Part shown: positions 1-11,900 of the stretch, in pieces
Layout: every line of letters starts with the position of its first letter
How positions within the stretch are numbered: the stretch's first letter is position 1
NCBI GenBank assembly: GCA_027886175.1
Contig: JAJNNQ010000129.1
Span: forward strand, 3,348,001 to 3,412,000
DNA length: 64,000 nt
DNA from: Phylloscopus collybita
Lineage: Eukaryota > Chordata > Aves > Passeriformes > Phylloscopidae
Direction of reading: 5' to 3'
Made by a program: the position numbers and the translations under genes
The notes under the pieces: model-generated
Told to the model about the DNA's origin: nothing
What the model saw: only the letters and a program-made list of their open reading frames with translations
Database searches by the model: none

Positions 1-2048
1 CAGCAAGAGGCAGAACAACAGGGGAAATAATCTAATTAATTTACCGAGGTAACTTACATTTTTATTCAACGAGCCATCCTATGCGTCAGAAAAGAGGTTA
101 CTGTGAAGCAAGGAGGTAAAAAACAATGGAGTCAAGTTCCCTAAATCATTCCCAGGAGACCAGCAATAACATGTAATTTTTTCATCAGTGATACAAAACT
201 TAACTATAGTAAGAGATAACCATTCCCAATGTACCTATAGATGTTACTGCTTTTTAGGTGGAGACCAATGAACCACTCTTGTTCCTTGTAACTCCTCTCC
301 TGGATTGAGTTAAGAGGTCAGCAGGTTAATTTGTGATTAGGGAAGATGAACTCCAGCTGGAGTTACCAGATGTTATCAGTTCGGTAAAGTTACTAGAGTG
401 CCCAAGTAATGACTTATAGAGAGAGAAATTTTCTAGTCAGAAAATGGGGCCGCATCAGGGAGTGACTATTCTATACAAATTATTGGGAAAGAAGGGGAAA
501 TACCAGAAATAGGAAAAAGAGTCTTGTGATTTTAAGCTAAGACAGTATTAAGAAAAGAATAAAGAGGTTGAGTTGGCCAAGGATACCACAGATAGACATC
601 AGATATTTTCCTGTTAAAAGTTTTGAAACATATAATTAAGAATTCCTCAGGTCTTTCAAAAGTTGGCACTTTCTTTTGCTTGGAGAAAAAGTGCAGTTTT
701 AAATTCCTTCTTGAAGAATTGCTAGTTAGCTTCAACAAAAAAGCTTTTGCAATCTAATATCCAGTCTTGCTTGAAATGGGGGAAAAATGCACTTCTAGAT
801 ATAATTTAATTAATGTGAATGAATGTGAATACGAATTAAGAATATGAATTAAGATATAATTTATCCCTAGCAGAGAGGATTGCAGAGCTGTAGTCAGGGA
901 AAAGTAAAAATAAACATCTCCAATTGACAGCTAAGAAAATCCCTACTAACCTTTGGCAATCCAACTGAAAAGAGATTTGTGTGCACTTCACCAGGGTGCT
1001 GAACATCTTCTGGTCTTTGTTTACAGCATTCCTGGTTGCATTGTTAATGCTTCTTGTCCTTTAGTCTGGGGATAGTTAAAACACAAAACGCTTCACATCA
1101 AAAGGTTAAAGCTGGTATCTGAGCTGCCACAAAGCAAGCACTGCACTGCTCAGGTATCGCTTACCTGCATTAGGCTCGAGAATTAGAGCTTGTTACTCCT
1201 CTAGTACCTTCCACAGAGAGCAATCCTCATTAACCATGCCCAAACCACACAGAAAATTGCAAGAGAAAATTGCTCTCCCTCTGCTAAAGGTCGGTCAGGC
1301 AGGAGCAGCCTTCCTTCCGGGATGCTCCGCAGGACAAACCGACACAAGCCCCGCGGGACCAAGAGTGGAAGAGACTCCAGGATGAGTGACCCCTGCGCAC
1401 CGGGGTCTGCCCCCCTCGCAGCAACTGCGAACAGCAAAGGGATCTACTGACCAAAACCAATGCCCCCAGTGAAAACTGAAGGACTGTGAGACGGCAGTCA
1501 GCACCAGGAGCAGAAATTTAATCTGACCCACAACTGTGATGCTGGTGGGCGTGTTCTGCAATCACATTTCAGAAGGCTTTTCACGGCAAACTTGCATTAA
1601 GAACACTCGATAATCCCCAGCTGCACTTCCTGTGTAGACCAAGCCCTTCAGTGCAGCCTGGTCTCTTTAGACTGCAGAGGTCACAAGTCGATTGCGTACG
1701 TACTAATTGCAGTTAGCAAATGAAAATTATGGATAGATATTCACTGGAATGATGTAGTTAAAATTAATGTGAATAATCAGATATTTAGGGTAGCAGCTCG
1801 AATGTATCTGAGCATGATTTCTTCTTAGATATTTAATCATGTCCACTTTTACTTTAGAAATATTTAAGAGATCACTTCGTAGGGCTGCCTTTCTGCCCCC
1901 TCGCGTGTGTGTGTGAACATTTCCAGAGGATCTAGGACTAAAAGCAGCTGCTGATTTCGGAGGATCACCCTGGCATTAGGCAGCACAGTGCCCTCCCCGG
2001 CGGGCAGCCGTCACCCCACCCACGGCGCCGTGCGCCCTCCGCCTTTAC

Positions 2049-2110
2049 CTTCTCCAGCAGCTGCACCTTCTGTAGCTCTTTCTCGGAGGAATCTTTGTGC
2101 TGACTCAACC
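2049..2110 (-). other. Possible unassigned exon
   Basis: The minus strand reads HKDSSEKELQKVQLLEK and stops at a good donor GAGAAG|GTAAAGG, with a CpG-rich patch just inside the putative intron. The peptide is coiled-coil-like. No convincing acceptor was found upstream, so it would have to be a first exon. I do not recognise the gene. It may be chance. Confidence 0.2.
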
Positions 2111-3675
2111 CATAACATCCAGCCCCAGCGGTTTTTTCAATGCACGACGCTTTGCTTAAAACGTTCACGAAGAATGAAACTAATTCAGTCTCCCACTGGT
2201 TATGAATGCACCTTACAGTTCATTCCACTCTCAGGCTTCAGACACATTATATCCAGCCACTTCTTCCAGGAAACCTTTCCTGCAACAGAACCAACCGGCA
2301 CACCTGCTTTCTACCACATTTTCCCTAAATACCGAGTGCCCAGGCTGCCTTGCCGTGGACTCGCCAGCTCACCACTGACTCAGCTGCAAACCAGGCTCTC
2401 AGCAAACCCGGTTTGCCCCAGGACCGACTGATGTCCGGCAATGGCTGTGCCTTTGGAGAAAGCTGTCCTGGTGATGCTCTGCGTGCTCGCCGCTTTTCTG
2501 CCAGCCTGGCTACAGGATTTTTGCCTGCCAGGATTTACACGGCCAGTCACAAAATGCCAGAGGCAGGAGTTAACCTGCCCTGGGAGAGTGCTTTGGTACT
2601 TGAGGTGATGAGACCTCTGATGGCAGCTCAGGCTACTCTGCTTGGCTCAGCCGGCAGCTCCGCAAGAGAGAGGATGCCACCATCAGCATCACACGCGCAG
2701 GCAGCAACGCAGGTAGGAAAGAGTAAAGATGAAAGCAAATAAATTCAGTGGCACCGGAGGGCTCCAGCACTGGCTCTGTGCCTCTGCCACTGTGGTCAAG
2801 CCTTGCCCCAGCTCTCCGCCCCCGTCCCTGCTGCTCGTAGCTCCAGGGCGGGGCACTCTCCCTCCAGAAAATCCCACTCTGGGCTTGAGGAACCTGCCTC
2901 TATTTTGCACTAAGATTTCAGAGACAAAAGACTCCCTCCCCCTTCTCCCCCAGGATCAGGGCTCTTGCCCTGTCTCAGGTTACACTTCCACGAAGCGAGG
3001 GCTGGCAGAGCAGGCAAAGGAGGCTCCAGCCCTGCCCTGCGCGCTGGTTACAGACACTTGCACAGGTTGATCCTATTCTGCAGAGCTCTGCATCCTCTCG
3101 TTCACCCTGCCAAATCCTTGACAGGCAAGGTAAGGGCACAGCTTGCTTTAGAAGCCGGTGCTCACAGAGGCATCTGGTGTCCAATTCGGTGCGCTATTTA
3201 GGGAATTTTTATAGGTTCTTAAATTCCATGTTGCTTAGAATAATCTTTTTTTCCAACTGTCTGCATTGAAAATAAGACAAAGTGGATTCATCTTCCTTTT
3301 CTTTAAAGGATGAAGTAGGTAACAAAATTAATTCACTGCTCAGTACGTCATCTGCACAGCCACCTCTTATGAGTCCTACATATTCTGAGCCACTGCTACC
3401 CAGAAGTCACACTATAAAATTGTGCTTTTATCCATGGATCACCAGTATTGTACATTGTATGATCCTCACAAGTCCCCTTTTGTCCTGTCCATCACTACGT
3501 GCCCAAATCACAAGACTGCAAATGCTGACTGCACATTCCTTACAAGCATATTACTGGATCCCCTGGATGGTCTGAGAATTTATAGCTGTGCTGCCATCCA
3601 TACATGTCCCAGTACTAATGGTTACTTATTTTTCCTCTCCTTGTTATAATGAAAACATCACCCCTCCCCTCAAAG

Positions 3676-3697
3676 AAAAAAAAAAAAAAAAAAAAAA
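3676..3697. repeat. Poly(A) run, 22 bases
   Basis: Uninterrupted A run in the region downstream of CCAR1. No retroposed gene was recognised next to it. Confidence 0.9.
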
Positions 3698-6600
3698 GTA
3701 GCTCTTAGCTTGATTTCAGGAAGAACACTAAGACAGAAATATCAGATTCACTATTGGTAAGCAGCTAATCTGTATTTTCACCTGTTTAGTCACATTATAT
3801 ACGGCTGTCTTATACCAGAGGGGATATTTGACAAAGGCAACATTTTCTCTATTTACAAATACCCTGAAGTTGCTTTTGGAAACTCTTCAGGAAGATTTTA
3901 CAACTTGTAACATGAATGTTCCAATAGTTTCATTTAACGTTATGTATTCATTGAATTTTTTGTAGTATTTATTCATTGAAGACTTAACTCACCTGAATAG
4001 TACTTTGATAAAACAAGGCATGAGGAGACAAACTGAAAAGGGAAGTCTTTTATGGGAGTTGTAGACTACCTCCATTGCTTGCTTTCCTTTAACTTGTTCT
4101 CTGCACACGTGCAATGGACTGTTTTCCAGCAAAGCAGGTTGGGCTGTGAGACAAGTGTGTTTCTGAGACCAGCACTGCAAGGTACTTCTGTCTCCAGCTG
4201 CTCACTTCTACAACGTGTGGCAGCAATTTCTGCTTTTTTAGATGCTGGTCTGCTGGCTACCATCCAGCCATACTAAAAAGGGACCAAAAATGAAGGTTGC
4301 AATTCCCCAGCTGTTTCTGCCCCTTGCATGATAAAACCAGAATGTAACTGGATGGCCCTGTGTCAGGAAAACAGAAAGATTTAAGCAATACAGGGAAAAA
4401 AAAACCAACTGACACTCAAGCAAATCCTGTATACCACATAAAAATACCACAAAATCATAAAGCAAATTAGTACTTGAAAAGTATCTGCTGAAAATCAGAG
4501 TGGGGAGATTTCAGACTGGGGTTCCTTGCCATTTTTCCTCTTCCCCACTCTTCCCCTCTACCCAGCTGTTAGTGATGAAATGTGAACACGACTCCATCAA
4601 CAGCATCCTCGCACTTGTGTCCCTCAGTAGGCTGAGGGGAAAATAACCTGGGAGTCAATTTCCTATCAGAACACCTGGCACTGGGAATCTGTCACCTTGG
4701 CTGGAACTCGGCTCAGGAAAATCCTACAAATAAATATCAATCTGCAGCATGCAACAAACATGTCTACCCAGCAGGATTGTTCTGCTGTCCCTTTAAAGAG
4801 AAGAATAAAGGGCTTAACTAGTATTTGACTAGATACCACAACTTGCAACATTATTGAATCACACCTGCAAAGGCACTGATTCTTGCACCTACTGTGGGGC
4901 ACCTGATCCAAAGCCTCAAATCAGTTACAATTCACTTGTTAGAGACAATTTAAAACCAGGAGGATACAAGAAATCAAAAGCAGCATCACATTTTCAAGAC
5001 TAGTTCAGGCATTAGCTACCTAGAAATTCAAAAGCAGCATTCTGAGACAGAATTACAGAATTACAACACTACCAAACACACAGTGTCAGGTATGTTCCAA
5101 AGCTCTGGTTTATACTCTGTATTGTGATGCTGTGGATTATATACAGGATGAGTAAATAAGGGGAATTAGTTTTACTTGAAAGCAATGCATTTTGTTATTA
5201 GAGCTTTTTACTATAACTTTAGTGCAATAGATCAATGAAACCCAGTAGGCAGAAACAAAAGCTTGTTGGGAAAACACTGGCAGTTTTGATCTCTGACTAA
5301 AAGTATCCACGATTTATGGCATCTTTATTGTCACATGCCCCATGGCAATATGCAAATCCCAGCTGAATTTCTGCTTGACCCACTTCTGCTCTCTGGAAGA
5401 TAGCAGTGTACGTGTAGTGACTATGCTACCTACACATTTTGCAATCTATTGCTGGCTGTAAGACTCACGTCACTCAAAATGAATTATTTAATCTTTTATA
5501 TTTTAAAATAGAAACTGCACTGAACAAATGCATTCAAGGTAAGAACCTGACCTGGGTACACAAACAGTACAGAAAAGCAAGAGAAAAAAACACATTTTGT
5601 GCACATTCCTGACGAAATTATCAGTGGAAGTCAACTGTTACATAAGTCCAAACATATTCACACAGCACATTACTCAGCAGAAAGATGGACTGGAAGCCAC
5701 TCCTCTCTCTCAAAGCAGTTCAACGTTGAAAAAGAAGTTATGTTAAAGGACCAGGCTTTATAATGTTAGATACTGAAAGAACTCAACTGTAAAAGCTGCA
5801 TCTGTGGAAACCCCCAGACACCAGAGAGAGAATTCCAATTTCTCCACTGTACTCAGGGCATTCCAGATGGGAGGCAGAGGACACTGGACAAACCAACAGC
5901 TGGGAAGTAATTTTGGAATCCAGGACTCCTTCTGCAGCAGTGCCTGGGCACTACAGGCACAGGCATCAAGCACTGGGTGAGTCAAGAAAACCCTGGGTGT
6001 CTTCATCGTGGCACATCATGCAGCAGTGCTGGCAGCAGCCCCAGTTCCTGCATGCAATCCTCAACAGTACAGAAAGCTCCCTATTGCCACTGTTTCTATG
6101 TGGCAATGAAACTACAGAATTGTGTCTTTTCACTGCCCTAGCAAAAGCAAAGGGGCCTCAGGAGAGCCTGTGTTATTCTGGGTCAGTTTGCATGCACGTA
6201 GTACTTGGATCTTTCTTCCCAGCCTCATTCACAGACATCCACAGGGCTGAATATAATTTTGTAAGGGTCAAACTCATTAATTTGCCCTCGTAAGGGAGGG
6301 CAAATAAATCTATAAACAGAAATTACATTCCATTTACAGACCTGCTGTAGCAGGGCTTTCTCTACAGGACAAAGCAGTCCAAGATTTACTACTTTCTATA
6401 GAGCTCTATTTAAGGAGTCCAAACAAGTGGGATACCAAGGCTCACTTTTAGCAGCCTTTTGCCAGTACCTGGGACGTAACAAATGACTCAGAAGTGCCAA
6501 GACCATAAGGTGGGAAATGTGAACATGAAATACAAAAACCTTGTCCATAAATCAAAAGAGACAGAAGACTGCTTCTCCAAACCTTCATTACTGATACTCT

Positions 6601-6812
6601 ATTCAATTTTCCTTAGAATTCGTTACATTTCTGGGAATAATACTAAGAAGTGTTAGCTAACCCACAGCCTCAGTGTGGGTCATATACAGAACCTTGTGCT
6701 GTTTGGTCCAGCAAGTCACACAGTCTGTAAGAGGTGCCTGTTCTTCCTCAGATTATTTGTGCTTCAGGAGATTGGTCAAGCTCTGCGTAGGTTGTAAAAC
6801 TTTTCCTTGGTG

Positions 6813-6828
6813 TTTTTTTTTTTTTTTT
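6813..6828. repeat. Poly(T) run, 16 bases
   Basis: It is just before TTTATT at 6831-6836, which reads AATAAA on the minus strand followed by a long A run. Confidence 0.85.
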
Positions 6829-8411
6829 CCTTTATTCTTTACCCATTTAATTTCCTTTCCAACATAAATGTAGACTGTACATAGTATCTGAAACACTATT
6901 ACATCAAAGCAATATAGAGAAAGATTACAGTCATTCTAACAAATACTTTTTTCTTGAATATTGTAAAAATCTGTATCACTCTAGCAACTGTCTCACAGGG
7001 ACCCTCACTGAAGAACGAGATGAGGAGGCCTGCTTGTTTTAACTGCTTTCAGCAGTTTAAGGTAAAAATACCAAAGCAAAATATTCCAGACGTTTCAGTG
7101 TGCCTACAATGTCGTTATCTTAAATTCTAGACTCATTTTCTTGTTCACACGTACTGCTGAAATCCAGGAACAAAGTATTTCAGATGCAACTCTTTTAAGT
7201 CCATTTACATAAATGGTGCTCAACGTCAAAAATTAAACATGCTGTCAACAATCTGTACAAAGGTAAAGGTGAAAAATATAATTTGATTACAAAAGAATTT
7301 AACACCATCTGTACACCACAGATAATGCTTTTCATAAGATAAATTTATCACCAACCTCATTCAATCATTCTGAGATGTTATCTCCCGATTTCTAAAACAC
7401 GTATTTTCTGTGTACTTATATACAATTCGTTTTTTATAGTATTTCCTACTTGACTGTGACCAGTTCAGTTATTATACAATGACTCAAATGAGATGAATGA
7501 GGGGGAAGCTTATGCATGTTACTTTACTGAAAGATGTTTCACTTGTCTAGCTCCAAAAGAGCCCAGAAAGGTTAAGTGATAAAAGCACCAGCTTAAACTC
7601 TTTTGAACAGAAATTCAGGCATTTTAATGTGTATCTCATTAAAGCTACATGAGTTTCCATGTAGGTTATTCATACATATTATGGCACTTGGACTTTCCTA
7701 ACAGGTATTTAGTTACCTAGGACATCTAGGCTAAAAAAGAAAACCTCTGCTAAAATTAACCATTTCTATAAGAAAACACTTCTGTCCCAACTTTCAAACC
7801 CCCTCAATTTTCCTGAAAGTTGCACCAAAATACAACTGTTAATATTTCACATTCTTTGAGTAAGTTGTCTTTGACAAGGAAGTCACGTTAACTTGAGAGT
7901 TTCAATCTCTAGTGATTTGTGAACACAAAGAAAGGCCATCTTACCCATTCTCAACAAACCAAGCTGTGTCCTGCTCCTTTGCAATTACAACATGCAGTAT
8001 AGATACTTGTGGATCCATTTTTTTGTTGGACTGAAGTCCTAGCAGTAATCACACACGTTGTCAGTCCAAATTTAACCAAGCTGTTTAACTGGCAGCTTTT
8101 TCTCCATGTAAGGCATTATTCTGACATCTACTGGCCTGGTATCCAACCATATGTCTTAATATACTGCATTTGTTATTAAAAAGGAGTAGATATATTTATC
8201 CAAAGATAAGAACAATTTAACGTACACAAATGACACACATTTAAAACAGGCCCATGTATTTGCACATAAATCTCACAACTCTACCAGTATTTTGGTAGGT
8301 TTCTATTGCTTTCTTAACTCATCCAAACTACTATATATTACAAGGCTTTAATACAAGAAGCTTTGGGGGAAGAAAGTTATATTTGGAAGGGAAAAAAAGT
8401 TGTGACAAGTG

Positions 8412-8436
8412 AAAACAAAACAAAACAAAACAAAAA
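8412..8436. repeat. (AAAAC)n microsatellite
   Basis: About five tandem copies of a five-base unit downstream of the CCAR1 poly(A) signal. Confidence 0.9.
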
Positions 8437-8634
8437 TCCAAGAAGCTTTTTTTTTAAAAAAACTTTACTTGTAAAATTAAGCAGCATGCTATTTTGTGAT
8501 TTATATTTGAATTTAAAAGACTAATTAGACCGAAATAAAGACAAAAACCTAAAAATGGCAAGTCTATAAATAATGAAAATTTTGATTTCACTAGACCTCA
8601 ATGAAAAACATTTGGTAATTAAATACTTGCTACT

Positions 8635-8920
8635 GTTCATTACGTTGATGAACTTTATTAGGGTTAAAACTGTAACAAAGTTCATCCTAAAACTTTTCGC
8701 AATGCAAAATTATTTTCACTCGAGGAGTGTCTCAAATTGAATGCTAAAGAATTACAAGCAATCTTCTGGAGCAGACACTCACGTTCATAAAACTTTATAC
8801 ATCTTTTGGAACTAGGATATTTATACTACTAAAATCAAACATGCATCACTTCCCATACATTCTGGTATCATGATTTATATTACATTATGTAACACCATTC
8901 TTCTAGACAGCAGCGCTTTA
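8635..8920 (-). other. CCAR1: CCAR1 3'UTR (short form)
   Basis: AT-rich sequence after the stop codon, ending about 20 bases past an AATAAA signal. A T/G-rich stretch follows near 8600, as expected past a cleavage site. A longer form ending near the AATAAA at 6831-6836 cannot be excluded. Confidence 0.6.
8654..8659 (-). terminator. CCAR1: CCAR1 poly(A) signal AATAAA
   Basis: TTTATT on the plus strand, AATAAA in the transcript, about 265 bases past the stop codon. Confidence 0.6.
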
Positions 8921-8980
8921 TCATACGTTTGCTCCGTTCTCTTTGGATTTCTGATCTTTATCTTCGTTCTTCACCATGTC
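8921..8980 (-). CDS. CCAR1: CCAR1 terminal coding exon 25 (residues 1130-1148)
   Basis: Acceptor TTTTGAAG|GACA. Encodes DMVKNEDKDQKSKENGANV and TGA at 8923-8921. Human ends GASV; here GANV. Confidence 0.96.
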   Translation of the reverse strand, partial: DMVKNEDKDQKSKENGANV

Positions 8981-11900
8981 CTTCAAAAGGAAAAAGGGAG
9001 AGGGTGAGAGGGACCATAGTAGCTGAATTTCTCATGTGAACTGTAAAGACACAGGTTCTGCTTGTATCTTTAAAATACAAAGATCTTACTCAGTTTAGTC
9101 ATAACCAATTCCAGTATCTTCATGAAAAAATATGGGGTGGGAACGCTCTGGTGCTTATGTGTTTTGGTTAAAACTCATTTTACTGAGCTACTCCCACATA
9201 CTGAAATAGTTGAATTCTGCCTTGAAAAAGACCAGTGAAACAGAGGAGCGGATTTGGACTGCTGGGGATGGACAAGATCAGGACAGGAAAACATTCAGAT
9301 AGTTTGAGATCTACGTCTATAAAAAAGTTTTTCTACCTATTTCAAAACACTGAAGTCAGGAACATACTGGTAGCGAAAAAAACCCCACATTTAATTTGCT
9401 ACCTTTAAATAATCAATCAGACATTAAGCTGCTTCTCTGTATCTGTTAAGATACTGCTGCCCTGAATTCATGTCAAAATTGTTTTTATATTGAAGTGTTT
9501 GTCCAATAATTAGTCTGCAGAAGTTTGCCTACAATAATAAAAAATGAAATGAAACAACTCTAACCTGTTTGAGAACACTCTGTATTTCATCCATAACAGT
9601 AGCTAAATTTTTGATTGTCTTATTCAGCTGACCCTCAAATTGCAATTTTTTATCATCTGAGGTCTTCAAATTTTCTTGCAGTTGGCCAAGGTCCTTTTTG
9701 ACTTCTTTTAGCTCCGCAGATAGACTTTTGTTAGAATTCTCCAGTTGTAGTATAGTTTTTTCATCCTCATCTTATGAAGGGAAGAAATAAAAATGTCAAG
9801 TTTGCATCTTAATACTCTATTTGTGTGCAACACCATAATAGTAATTCTTAAAAACCATTAAAAACTGCATTGAATTACAATTTGATAACACTTAATTCTG
9901 ACTACATTTGAAGTCTTGCGTGCAACTTGAATGAAATTAAATCGCAAACATCCAAACTGATTTATCTATTTACAAAGTCTCAGGGTTTTGCACCCCTGCA
10001 AGCACTGCCTTCAAAGCAACATCCCACCTGTTTTTTCCTCTAGCAGCTGCAGCTTTTGCTCTATCTCTGCCCGCACCCTTTCACTCTTCTCCAGCTTCTG
10101 CAGCAGGCTCCCCACGTCCACCATGGCCCCGTTGTACACGATGAGCCCCACGTTCTCCTCCACGGCCTTGGACTCCTGCTTGACTGCAGGTGATGGCAGC
10201 AGCAGGCGGTTTCCTGCAGAGTCAGAAATCATCAGAACCTCATGCTCTAGTGACCAACCTCAGCAACTCCTTCAGAGAACAAATACAGCTCCAGCTTTGC
10301 TGCTCTATCCCTCACATTTCCCTCCCTCCCCTGACACCAATTCTCCCTGCTGCCAAAAAGAAGCATTCCTGCAGGAATTTGTCTTCAAAGCTCAGGCTCT
10401 ATTCTGCTTCCTGCAGCTCTGAGCCTTCTGACTTCAAAATTAATAATGAGAAATTATGTTCATCAATACAGAACATTAACCTCTTTTTTCTTTCCAAGGT
10501 AGTAAGATTTATCCTAAAGTTGCAAGATTACATGTTGGAAATACAAAAAGACCTGTTACTTTTGAACTGCCAAAGATTTGCTTTTCCAAACTGACTCAAT
10601 TAGTTTCTGCAAGAAATCAAGTTCCTCAGAACTCTCATTAATAATTCACACAGATACAACTCTCTGGAAACGTGTAGCAAAAAAAAAAAAAACCACAAAA
10701 GACCAACCTAACATATCTTCCTGTAGCTCATCAGACTCTTCTTGGTTTTCTTCATCTTTAGAAGTATCTGTCAGTCTTCTGTAAAAGCAAGATTCTCGAA
10801 GCACTACTTTATTAAGCAGCTTCTTGACCTACAGCACAGCCATGGGGAGAAATAATGGTGTTATTTAACACCCAGACATCCTGTTACCTAAACAAGAATG
10901 GTTTAGCTTGGAAAACTTAAAAAAAAAATTAGATTGCTTTTTGAACTTTAACATGCTAGGGCTCAAAATGCAAACAAACTAGGAAAAGAATAAATACAAT
11001 TTTGAAACAAAAGCTACATATACAGTACAGTCATATTATAAGCCACAAACTTCACCTTTTCACTCCAAGACAATTTACAAAAGATAAAACCAGTAATTCA
11101 TTGCAGATACAAAGTGGTTGCATAAAAATAAGAGATCAGGTATGTAAGCAAAGTCTTTAGACGCTAAATTACATTTCTCCCACTTAAAACATTCCTGTAA
11201 CATTTTGAAAGTTTTTTTATACCAAAAAAACATATCTATACAAAACCTGAGCACGTGACAGGTGTAGTCCAAGAGTGTACAGGATCTCCTCCATGTCCTT
11301 CTCCAGAAGGTATCCACAATGACTTTGATCAAAATAAACAAAAGCCATCAGGAGATCCCTGTTTACAGTTACCATCTGGGTCTTGTCTTTCTCCTACAGA
11401 AAATTGATTATGGGATCATCAGGGAATTAAAATATCATTCCAAAAATACACCAACTTCTCACACAACAAGTTTTTTCTCTGTTCATTTTATTGCTACTTT
11501 CAGTCAAGTAATTAATATTACTAGCATTTACCTACTTAGATCACATTATTTAAGACTAATTTAAGCTGTATAAGACAAGTAGTCTTTCAACATTTAAAAG
11601 AAATACCCCACAAACAATAGTAATAGCTGGTAGACAGTTTCCTTTTGTTCGTGTGAGCACGTAAAAAATAGTCATAGAGTAAATCTAATTATAAAACAGG
11701 AAACATACCTTCTGCCCTCAATCTTTACTTAACAGCTGCTTTCAAAGGGAAAAACGGGTCTTATCATAAAAATAAAGCTAAGCTGTAATTAGGACATCTC
11801 TAACAAGTTCTATGCAGTTTTTAAGAAAGGTGTTAATTACTTTATCTTTAGATGCCCTCTCTTTGCAATGCTTGTTTCCCTCTCTTCTGTCCTCCCGTTT

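Larger units (their letters stand above)
1..8634. other. Region downstream of CCAR1, no recognised gene
   Basis: STOX1, the next gene in mammals, was searched for by its N-terminal peptide and not found, so it lies beyond base 1. 1,200-3,200 is G+C-rich with several chance open frames. 3,200-8,600 is AT-rich. 6,860-8,630 may belong to a longer CCAR1 3'UTR. Confidence 0.6.

Noticed and set aside
1201..3201. Cluster of plus- and minus-strand open frames downstream of CCAR1
   Set aside because: Moderately G+C-rich sequence with overlapping frames on both strands and no recognisable peptide or splice pattern, apart from the weak candidate at 2049.
1..8634. Expected STOX1 first exon
   Set aside because: Its conserved winged-helix N-terminal peptide was looked for on the minus strand and is not present.
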